Positions 56,710 to 64,000 of a stretch of DNA of 64,000 nt are shown in pieces. The position numbers and the translations under genes were made by a program. Position 1 is the first letter of the stretch. Each line of letters begins with the position of its first letter. Under the pieces are notes generated by a model. That model was not told the origin of the DNA, did no database searches, and was given only the letters and a program-made list of their open reading frames with translations. Source of the DNA: CAVYGM01 sp963768025 (GTDB lineage Bacteria > Bacteroidota > Bacteroidia > Cytophagales > Spirosomataceae); the NCBI GenBank assembly GCA_963768025.1, contig CAVYGM010000008.1, positions 1-64,000 on the forward strand. The letters run 5' to 3'.

Positions 56710-57271
56710 TTAATTCAAGGTAGGATCGGTTGGGTAATGGGCTATGGAACGGTACTTACCCCCCATGTCTTTCAGCACTTCGCGCCAGAAACCCTCCACG
56801 GGTGTGGAGAAGATCAGGTGGGATTTGCCTTGCCCGATGTACCACGCTTTCTGTTGCAGCTCTTCTTCCAGCTGGCCACCGGTCCATCCGGAATATCCTA
56901 TAAAAAAACGGATGTCCTCGCCGGTGATCTGGCTGAGATTCAGGAGCGTTTTTGCCTGCTCAAAATCCCCTCCCCAGTGCACTCCGGCCGCCACCTGCCC
57001 ACCGCCTTCGATCAGATCAGGACGGCGATGGATGAAGTGGAGGGTGTTTTTCTCAACCGGCCCGCCCAGGTACAGCGGGATGTCCTGATAGATGGTCTCT
57101 TCGAGTACATCGCCCAGCATCAGGTCGGTGGTTTGATTTGAGCACAAATCCAAAAGATCCGTGCTCATTATGATCGCACAATAAGATTACACTTCGGTCA
57201 AAATTAGGGTCGTTCAAAAAAGGTTCTGCAATCAGGAGGCTCCCTTTCGAAACAGGCACAACGGATGACAT
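56710..57271 (-). CDS. YqgE/AlgH-family protein (frameshifted; about 187 aa)
   Basis: The start is ATG at 57271 (MSSVVPVSKGSLLIAEPFLN). The family opens with LLIAxPxLxDPxFxRSVIxLxxH, present here as LLIAEPFLNDPNFDRSVILL. An indel near 57120 separates GSFGFVLN from LGDVLEETIYQDIPLYLGGP. Then come KNTLHFIHRRPDLI, FIGYSGWTGGQLEEEL and HLIFSTPVEGFWREVLKDMG, all family hallmarks. Function of YqgE is unclear in general. It is divergent from the chloride channel gene, with about 160 bp shared between them for both promoters. Confidence 0.88.
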
Positions 57272-57432
57272 AGCAATTCGAGTTATCTTGGTTTTGGTAG
57301 GGTAATATATTGAATTTTCAGGAATTGAATTTTCTTTTTTTCTTTTTTCCCCCAAATTTCCTTGCTAACATTGTCTCACTACCCTTACCGGTATGGCTGC
57401 CGGGTTGCTCATACTATCTACAATCAAATGCT

Positions 57433-58789
57433 ATGCGAGAGAGATTCTGGTGGTTGATTGGGAAAATACTGGATGGGATGGAGTGGCTGAGACACAAGGT
57501 CATAAACCAGGAAATCAAGACCATCACGCTCCAGGCCATCCCTTTCTGGATCGCCTCCCTGCTGACCGGCCTGGTAGCCGTGGGCTACGAAAAACTTTTT
57601 TCGCTTTTTGAACATCTCGGGCACCTCCTGATTGATCAGTCCCCCTGGTTGATCTTCCTTACGGCACCCGCCTTTTTCATTCTGTCGTGGTGGCTAGTGC
57701 ATCGCTTTGCTCCTTCGGCGCGCGGAAGTGGCATCCCGCAACTCATGGCGTCCATTGAGCTTGCCAACCCCCGGCAGGACAAACGGGTGGATAAGTTACT
57801 GGGCCTCCGGATCGCTTTTGTGAAAGTGATCAGCAGCCTGAGCCTGCTGCTTGGCAACGGCGCGATTGGGCGCGAGGGACCTACCCTGCAAATATCCGCT
57901 TCTATTTTCCGGTTTGTCAATCGAATGCTGCCCGATTATTGGCCCGCTGTTTCCCGGGCGTATCATGCTGGTCACGGGCGGAGCTTCCGGACTCGCGGCC
58001 GCTTTCAACACGCCACTGGGGGGAATCGTATTCGTGGTAGAAGAACTCACCAAAACTCATCTTACCTATTTCCGAACGGCAGTTTTTGCGTCGGTGATTA
58101 TTTCGGGCATGACCGCCCAGGCCCTCCTGGGTCCGTACCTTTACCTGGGTTACCCTCGCATTTCGCCGGTAGGATATTCTTTTATTGGCGTCGTGATTTT
58201 GGCGGGAGCTCTGGCGGGTTGGGCCGGATCCATGATGACAAAGGTACTCCTGCGCATCGGTGACTGGAAGAGTCGGTACATAAAAAACACCCGTCAGCAA
58301 GTCGCATTCGTCGGGATGCTGGGGTTATTATTTGCCGTGCTGATTTACTTCGCGGGTCAGGAATCGGGCGGCAGTGGCAAAGACATCATGAATCGCCTCT
58401 TGTTCTCGGCGGATAAACAGGTCCGCTGGTACGAATTTCCGGCGCGCTTCCTGGGCCCTATCCTCAGCTACCACAGCGGTGGCGCGGGCGGGGTCTTTGC
58501 CACTTCGCTAAGTGCGGGAGCTACCCTGGGGGCTGGATTGGCCGAATTGCTGGGCTTGGCCGCCGACCACTACAACCTCATGATTCTGGTGAGTATGGTG
58601 GGGTACCTCACGGGCGTGACGCGTTCACCATTTACCTCAGCCATCCTGGTACTGGAAATGACTGACCGCCACTCGGCAATTTTCTACCTGCTGCTGGCCG
58701 CCATGACCGCCAATCTGATCGGCTACTACGTAGATCGAAAATCTTTCTATGAACACGTCAAAGAGCAGTTTTTGAATTCAGTCACGTAA
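57433..58789 (+). CDS. ClC-family chloride channel/antiporter (frameshifted; about 452 aa)
   Basis: The start chosen is ATG at 57433 (MRERFWWLIGKILDGMEWLR). The selectivity motifs are ARGSGIPQLMASIEL (GSGIP), LLGNGAIGREGPTLQISASI (GREGP), and, after the frame break near 57950, GGASGLAAAFNTPLGGIVFV with the downstream EE (gating-type Glu). The last part has GGAGGVFATSLSAGATLGAG and GVTRSPFTSAILVLEMTDRH. No CBS domains follow, as in short bacterial ClCs. It moves chloride across the inner membrane, possibly coupled to protons. The following gene starts 116 bp downstream on the same strand. Confidence 0.88.
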
Positions 58790-58905
58790 AAAAATTCATA
58801 CTAGATGTTGGGGTAAATCGTTTGAGTAGTTCTAGCCAGGCAGGCAACAGGCACAGGGTCAAACATTTATAAAGGCCAATGGCTGTACGATACTCTAAGT
58901 AATTC

Positions 58906-59520
58906 ATGAAGAAAGTACTCTCCTTATTGACCGCCGGAATCCTATTTTTGCAGGTTCCGAGCATGGGTCAATCCATTATATATGACATACTTCTGGCCGG
59001 ACAGGATGTGGGCAAGCTGGAAATTGCCCCCGCCCAAACGGGCAATAACCGAGAAAGTCTGCGGGTGGAGGGAGCCATCAATACCTTGTTTTACGACGTG
59101 GTGTACGTGGGCGAGAATACTTTTGAGAAAGGGGTACTGAAATCTTCATTTTCGAGCCAGCAGGTGAACGGACGTTTGAAGGAAAAAACCAACACTCTGC
59201 ATACCAACGATAGCTACAATATCCTGTTCAGTGAAGCCAAAGCTACCCCAAAAGAGAAACCCCAGATTCTGCACCCCATCAACCATACCGTCACCAGCCT
59301 GTACTACCGCGAGCCCGTAAACATGACCCGGATCTACTCCGAACGATTTGGGAAGATGTGTACCGTACATAAAATCGCCGCCGGAGCCTACGAGGTAGTG
59401 ATGCCCGATGGCAAGAAGGCCGTGTACCGCTATACCCACGGCCGCTGCCGGGAAGTACGGTCGGAGATCGTGGGCATACCCCTTCTATTCCGAGTCCGTC
59501 CGGACACGCTGCCGCAGTAA
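58906..59520 (+). CDS. Secreted DUF6134-like protein (204 aa)
   Basis: Signal peptide MKKVLSLLTAGILFLQVPSM, then a beta-rich body: IIYDILLAGQDVGKLEIAPA, FYDVVYVGENTFEKGVLKSS, VNGRLKEKTNT, HPINHTVTSLYYREPVNMTR, and YEVVMPDGKKAVYRYTHGRC. The order of strands resembles the DUF6134 family of Bacteroidota and, more distantly, DUF3108 outer membrane/periplasmic proteins. Function is unknown. The frame is intact. Confidence 0.65.
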   Translation: MKKVLSLLTAGILFLQVPSMGQSIIYDILLAGQDVGKLEIAPAQTGNNRESLRVEGAINTLFYDVVYVGENTFEKGVLKSSFSSQQVNGRLKEKTNTLHTNDSYNILFSEAKATPKEKPQILHPINHTVTSLYYREPVNMTRIYSERFGKMCTVHKIAAGAYEVVMPDGKKAVYRYTHGRCREVRSEIVGIPLLFRVRPDTLPQ

Positions 59521-59570
59521 CGGCTTCCGGGCCTCGTGCCGTACCTTTTGGGATACCTTTGCCTATGGGC

Positions 59571-59601
59571 TTGGTCGGTAGGCAATCCGATCCTATTTTT
59601 G
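59571..59601 (+). promoter_or_regulatory. Bacteroidota-type promoter for the carbonic anhydrase-like gene
   Basis: TTG (59571-59573), a 20-bp spacer and TATTTTTG (59594-59601) match the TTG-N-TAnnTTTG consensus. It lies 25 bp before the ATG at 59627, the best promoter match in the window. Confidence 0.6.
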
Positions 59602-59626
59602 TGAGAGAACCTACCTACTCTTACCC

Positions 59627-60147
59627 ATGGCCCTGATCAAACCCGTACGCGGAATACACCCTACCTTTGGAGAAAACAACTGGCTCGCCGACAACGCCAC
59701 CGTGGTGGGCGATGTGGTACTGGGAGCCCACTGCACCGTGTGGTTCAACGCCGTGGTGCGGGGCGATGTGAACAGCATCCGCATCGGTGACTATTCCAAT
59801 ATACAGGATGGGGCCGTGATTCACTGCACCTACCAGCGCACCTCCACCACCATCGGCAGCTACGTGTCCATTGCGCACAACGCCATCGTACACGGCTGCA
59901 CCATCGAAGATCACGTACTGATCGGTATGGGGGCTATTGTGATGGATGGGGCCGTCATTGGCACGGGCTCTATTGTGGCCGCCGGGGCCATCGTCACACA
60001 GAATACCGTAGTGGAGCCGGGGAGTATCTATGCCGGGAATCCTGCCCGTTTTTTGAAGAAAGATGACGCCCTGAGTTAGGCGCCAATATCGACCGTACGG
60101 CCATGAATTATGTGACCTACGCGGGTGGTTCGAGAGGGAGGTTCTGA
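59627..60147 (+). CDS. Gamma carbonic anhydrase-family hexapeptide-repeat protein (frameshifted at the C-terminus)
   Basis: A left-handed beta helix: NATVVGDVVLGAHCTVWFNA, VVRGDVNSIRIGDYSNIQDG, then AVIHCTYQRT, YVSIAHNAIVHGCTIEDHVL and IGMGAIVMDGAVIGTGSIVA. The His of VIHC and the two of AHNAIVHG match the three zinc ligands of the family. A stop at 60079 would end it at 150 residues; one base change near 60075 lets it continue to 60147 with IDRTAMNYVTYA, resembling the usual C-terminal helix. The longer form overlaps the convergent DedA gene by 31 bp. Such proteins (YrdA/PaaY-like) may have carbonic anhydrase or thioesterase activity. Confidence 0.85.
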
Positions 60148-60797
60148 TGCTCGAGCATATGCTTTTCTAAAACTCCTGCTTCGCGGGCGCTAAAATACCC
60201 CTTAACCACGGTGAAAGTAGTAATGGCCAGGAAGAACAGGATCACGTACTGCACGTAGTCCACGATCCAGGGAAAGCGTTCGCCGAAGAGGTACCCGCCT
60301 CCCGTAAGGCCCACGATCCAGATGGCTCCACCCACTACATTGTGGGTCATAAAGCCTGGCCAGGGCATCCGCACCAACCCGGCCAGAATAGGCGCGAAGG
60401 TGCGGACAATGGGCAAAAAGCGACTGATGATGAGTGTCCGGCTACCGTACTTGTCGAAGTACTTCCGGGTGGTTTCGATGTTTTTTTTCTTGAAGAAAAG
60501 GGATTCTTTGCGGTTTTCGAGCTGTTCCCCAAAAAAACGGCCAAACAGGTAGCCGACCAAGGAGCCCATTACTGCCGCTGAAAACAGACATAAGCAAAAG
60601 CACCGAGATGGGTACATCCAGCGTGCGCGTACCGCAGAATACCCCCGCCAGAAACACCAGGTAGTCGCCCGGAAGAAAGAAAGCAAAGAAAAGTCCATTC
60701 TCAGCAAATACGATCAGTGTAATGACGATCAGTCCACCGGTGCGGATAATTTCTTCGGAATTGAGGATATATTGAAAAATTCAATGATTGAATTCAT
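60117..60797 (-). CDS. DedA/SNARE-associated-family membrane protein (frameshifted; about 226 aa)
   Basis: The start is ATG at 60797 (MNSIIEFF). Corrections near 60760 and 60600 give EEIIRTGGLIVITLIVFAEN, GLFFAFFLPGDYLVFLAGVF (family motif E-x-G-x-x-x-P-x-P-G-D/E) and AAVMGSLVGYLFGRFFGEQL. The main frame continues YFDKYGSRTLIISRFLPIVR and TFAPILAGLVRMPWPGFMTH, the conserved FxR-x-x-P...GxxxM segment with the essential Arg. DedA proteins flip undecaprenyl phosphate or phospholipid and maintain proton-motive force. It begins 21 bp after the ABC-F gene, so the two are co-transcribed. Confidence 0.85.
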
Positions 60798-60818
60798 AGC
60801 CGATGTATTTGGTCAAAA

Positions 60819-62722
60819 TTAAGCAAATTCCGAAAGTTCCAGCCATCGCATCTCTTTTTCTCCCAAGACTCTCCGTAATCTCCTCAATTTCCCTCGCCCA
60901 GGCCGTAAGCTCTTCGTGCGGTGCCGCCGCCGTTCAGTTGCTCGAAGCAGCGAGGATTTTCTGTTTTTCCAGTTTCGGCATGTCAGTTTCCAGTTGCTCC
61001 ATTTCACGTTGCTCCTTATAAGGATAGTTTCCGCTTGCTGGTGTCCATGCGGTCTTTGGTGCTTCGACAGGAGCAGGCGCCTCTTCCTTAGCCGAGGAGC
61101 GGCTACCGGCCGACGCCTGCCGCTGAGCGCGTTTCCTGTTCTTCGAGCCACAGGCGGTAGTCGGTGTAGTTGCCGGGAAAATCGCGGATTTTCCCCTCCC
61201 CTTCGAACACAAACAAGTGGTCCACCAGCTGATCCAGGAAGTACCGGTCGTGGGAAACGATCATGAGGCAGCCCGGAAAATTGGACAGGAACTCTTCCAG
61301 TACATTCAGGCTGCTGATATCCAGATCGTTGGTAGGTTCATCCAGAATCAGGAAATTAGGTTCCTTCATCAGCATCAGCAAAAGCTGCAGGCGGCGTTTT
61401 TCTCCTCCGCTGAGCTTCTCGATGTAGTCATGCTGCTTGGCGGGCGGAAACAGAAAGGTTTCCAGAAATTTGGAAACCGTTACGGTTTGGCCGTTCCCCA
61501 GGCGCACTACCTCCGCCACATCTTTTACGATCTCGATGACCCGCTGTCCCGGCCTGCAAACTCAATGTCGGACTGGGTGTAATGCCCAAACTGTACCGTG
61601 TCGCCGCGCACCACTTGCCCGTTGGTGGGTCGCTCTTCGCCCGTGATTAATTTGAGCAGGGTGGTTTTACCCATTCCGTTAGGGCCCACTATACCGATGC
61701 GGTCGCCTTTACGGAAGGTGTACACGAAGTTGTGAATCAGCTCCCGGTCGCCGTAACTGCTTGCCCACACTATGCAGCTCCACAATCTTGCTTCCCAACC
61801 GGGTAGCTTTCACGTTGAGTTCAAGCTGGTTGTCAAATTTCTTCTGACTGGCCTTATCTTTCAAATCTTCGAAGGCATCCACGCGGTACTTGGCCTTGGT
61901 TCCCCGAGCCTTGGGCTGGCGACGAATCCAGTCGAGCTCTTTTCGCATGAGGTTGCGGGCTTTGTCAATTTCGGCGGCTTCTACCTCTTCGCGTTCCGAT
62001 TTTTTTTCCAGAAAATACGCGTAGTTGCCTTTGTACGTATAGGCCGATCCATGATCCAGTTCCAGCACGTTGTTGCATACTTTATCCAGAAAGTACCGGT
62101 CGTGGGTTACGACCAGCAGCGTGGTATTCTGGGTATTGAGGTAGCTTTCGAGCCATTCCACCGTCGTCAGATCCAGGTGGTTGGTAGGCTCGTCCAGAAT
62201 CAACAGGTCAGGGTCTTCGAGCAGTACTTTGGCCAGAGCCACGCGCTTGCGCTGTCCGCCCGAAAGAGTACCAAAGCGCGCATCCACATCCTGAATACCC
62301 AGGCGACCGAGGATTTCCTTCACCTTGGCTTCAAAATCCCAGGCTTTGAGTTGGTCCATTTCTTCCAGAATACCCGTCAAGGCCTCGTTGTCGCCATGAG
62401 CCAGGGCCTGTTCGTAGCGCTTCACGGCATGAGCCACGGGGTTTGACGAGGCAAATATCACCTCGATCACCGGCAGCGCTTCATCAAACGAAGGACTCTG
62501 ATCCAGATAACCCAGGCGGATTTCTTTGCGAAGGCTTACTTCCCCCTCATCCGGAGCAATGACATTGGCCAGAATATTGAGAAAAGTGGTTTTGCCGGTG
62601 CCATTCGCCCCGATCAGGGCCACCTTGTCGCCCCGGCTCAATCCAAACGATATATTTTTGAAAAGCCATTTTTCTCCAAACGACTTAGAGATATTTTCCG
62701 CAGAAAGATAATTCATACACAA
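60819..62722 (-). CDS. ABC-F family ATPase, Uup-like (multiple frameshifts; about 634 aa)
   Basis: Two ATP-binding cassettes in one soluble chain. First: ALIGANGTGKTTFLNILANV (Walker A), GTLSGGQRKRVALAKVLLED (signature), LLILDEPTNHLDLTTVEWLE (Walker B). A linker KELDWIRRQPKARGTKAKYR follows, and then the second: GIVGPNGMGKTTLLKLITGE, EKLSGGEKRRLQLLLMLMKE and LILDEPTNDLDISSLNVLEE. The C-terminal coiled coil YPYKEQREMEQLETDMPKLE and the ending LGEKEMRWLELSEF are typical of Uup-type proteins. Breaks near 61770, 61540, 61125 and 60950 split it. ABC-F proteins act on the ribosome or on DNA branch structures. Loss of such a conserved gene by four indels is improbable, which points to sequence error. 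Confidence 0.88.
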
Positions 62723-62738
62723 TACGATATTCCAGCTG

Positions 62739-62746
62739 CAAAGGTA
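62739..62746 (-). promoter_or_regulatory. -7 box candidate for the ABC-F/DedA operon
   Basis: TACCTTTG on the minus strand matches TAnnTTTG, 17 bp upstream of the ATG at 62722. A TTG stands 22 bp further upstream (62771-62769), slightly beyond the usual spacing. Confidence 0.4.
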
Positions 62747-62915
62747 GGGTTCATCCGGTCATTACGCGCAATTTGATTCCATTCATAAACTTTATTTCCC
62801 AGTTTTTGGGTACTTTAGCATCCTGTTTCCTTTATACGTAAGCGTGGAGCTTTTGTAGAGCAGTTTTTTCTACTGAACTTCATTCCAAAACAAAACGAGT
62901 TATTGTTCTCCTTTT

Positions 62916-63908
62916 ATGAATAAAAAATGTGCACTACTTGGAGTAATCCTATTGGCCGGCTTTACGGCCTTTTCCCAAACCAAGCCCGCTAATTATACCC
63001 AGAAAATACCCGGCAGCAACCAAACCTACGACATGGTGGCCATTCCGGCCGGCGAGTTTATGATGGGTAGCCCAGCCACCGAATCGGGACGCAGTGAGGA
63101 CGAAGGCCCTCAGCATAAAGTGCAATTGGAGGCTTTCTGGATGGGTAAACACGAGGTCACCTGGGATTTTTATGACCTGTACGCCTTCAAGAACATGGAG
63201 GCAGAAATGGCCAACCGCTTTCCTGATGCCGAAAAAAGTGTAGCCAAAACCGACGCCAGCACGCGACCCAGCCCTCCCTATGTGGATATGTCGTTCGGGA
63301 TGGGCCGGTCGGGCTATCCGGCCATTAACATGACCCAGTACGCCGCCATTAAGTTCTGCAAATGGTTATACGACAAAACCGGGGTGTTCTACCGCCTTCC
63401 CACCGAAGCCGAATGGGAATATGCCGCGCGGGCTGGCACCAAAACCGCCTATTCCTTCGGTGATGATGCCTCCAAACTGGGTGAATATGCTTGGTATAAG
63501 GACAATAGTGACGCCGCCTACAAGCCCATCGGCACCAAAAAACCCAACCCCTGGGGCCTGCACGACATACATGGCAACGTAATGGAATGGACGCTGGACC
63601 AATACCTGCCCGACTACTATACCAAAAAAGCAGCCGGACAAGCCAAAGAAGCCTACGCCCCCGTGACCGAGCTGTATCCCACGGCCGTACGCGGTGGCTC
63701 CTGGGACGACGAGGCTGTGGTAGCCCGCAGCGCCGCCCGGGTACCTTCTTCGCCCGATTGGAAAGTACTGGATCCCCAGCTTCCCAAAAGCGAATGGTGG
63801 ATGACGAGCGCCTCCTTTGTGGGTTTTAGGCTCGTAAGACCCGTGAAAGCTCCCACGGCGGCTGAGATAGAAGCTTATTACAATCCACCGCTGATTGAAG
63901 ACTATTGA
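62916..63908 (+). CDS. Secreted SUMF/FGE-like (formylglycine-generating enzyme fold) protein
   Basis: Signal MNKKCALLGVILLAGFTAFS, then the whole SUMF fold: AIPAGEFMMGSPATESGRSE, FWMGKHEVTWDFYDLYAF, PAINMTQYAAIKFCKWLYDK, FYRLPTEAEWEYAARAGTKT, WGLHDIHGNVMEWTLDQYLP, YPTAVRGGSWDDEAVVARSA, and FVGFRLVRPVKAP. The active-site cysteine pair of true formylglycine-generating enzymes (RGGSWxCxxxxC) is absent, as in the domain at 53188-54789, so it is unlikely to activate the sulfatase at 24652-26179. A gliding motility GldJ/K-like or ligand-binding role is possible. The frame is intact. Confidence 0.85.
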   Translation: MNKKCALLGVILLAGFTAFSQTKPANYTQKIPGSNQTYDMVAIPAGEFMMGSPATESGRSEDEGPQHKVQLEAFWMGKHEVTWDFYDLYAFKNMEAEMANRFPDAEKSVAKTDASTRPSPPYVDMSFGMGRSGYPAINMTQYAAIKFCKWLYDKTGVFYRLPTEAEWEYAARAGTKTAYSFGDDASKLGEYAWYKDNSDAAYKPIGTKKPNPWGLHDIHGNVMEWTLDQYLPDYYTKKAAGQAKEAYAPVTELYPTAVRGGSWDDEAVVARSAARVPSSPDWKVLDPQLPKSEWWMTSASFVGFRLVRPVKAPTAAEIEAYYNPPLIEDY

Positions 63909-64000
63909 AAAGCCACTGGATTTACAATCAGGGAATTATCATAAGGAAATTTGTTCAAAAATAAGAACCACTACGGTAGTAACTCTATGGCTGGTGCTTA

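Noticed and set aside
1..64000. CRISPR arrays, rRNA, tRNA, prophage or transposase genes
   Set aside because: Looked for by eye. No regularly spaced repeat array, no rRNA-like sequence and no recognisable transposase or phage gene was found; small tRNAs could be missed without a structure search.

Overview
The window looks like a chromosomal segment of a Bacteroidota bacterium, most likely Cytophagales (Spirosomataceae-like). The grounds are two SusC/SusD pairs, an ECF sigma/FecR/STN-SusC signalling set, several DUF1080 (3-keto-disaccharide hydrolase) proteins, a sulfatase, a bipartite PntA transhydrogenase, and promoter-like TTG-N18-20-TAnnTTTG elements. The genus is inference. Ordinary genes are moderately GC-rich; at least two stretches (about 0.4-5.2 kb and 26.4-29.3 kb) are conspicuously AT-rich and look acquired.

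Layout. 0.1-4.1 kb: an AT-rich minus-strand operon encoding a Gfo/Idh/MocA-like protein, a dTMP-kinase-like P-loop protein and a guanylate-kinase-like/TIR fusion; it lies between REP-like palindromic elements in opposite orientation. 4.3-8.6 kb: small membrane and hypothetical genes, a HigB/HigA toxin-antitoxin pair, a retropepsin-like protein and an AbiEii-type nucleotidyltransferase with its DUF6922 partner. 8.6-11.6 kb: proton-translocating NAD(P) transhydrogenase. 11.9-17.5 kb: a secreted GH67-like protein, a cytochrome c/sugar dehydrogenase fusion and two tandem DUF1080 proteins. 17.7-26.2 kb: sigma factor, FecR, STN-containing SusC, SusD and sulfatase, a self-regulated uptake locus probably for a sulfated glycan. 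26.4-29.3 kb: a second accessory operon (HTH protein, GIY-YIG nuclease-like protein, GHKL/MORC-like ATPase). 29.6-33.0 kb: a decayed copy of a neighbouring gene end, an esterase, and two small genes associated with a repeated GC-rich block resembling gene cassettes. 33.0-43.9 kb: a SusC/SusD/acyltransferase/oxidoreductase/HEAT-DUF1080 locus that fits 3-keto-glycoside metabolism. 44.2-63.9 kb: mostly core or secreted functions (nucleoside hydrolase, RsmF-like methyltransferase, M28 peptidase, VPS10/BNR protein, caspase-SUMF fusion, asparaginase, YqgE, ClC channel, gamma carbonic anhydrase-like protein, DedA, ABC-F, SUMF protein).

A feature affecting the whole window: roughly twenty genes, including normally conserved ones (ABC-F, sigma factor, DedA, YqgE), need one to five single-base frame corrections to read through, often at homopolymers. 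Uncorrected sequencing indels are the simplest explanation, so genes labelled frameshifted here are probably intact in the cell unless stated otherwise. Coordinates of joins are approximate.

The best candidates for undescribed biology are the kinase/TIR operon (432-4075) and the GHKL/GIY-YIG/HTH operon (26425-29242). Both have conflict-system hallmarks, neither matches a named defence system I recognise, and both lie beside the same family of REP-like elements.
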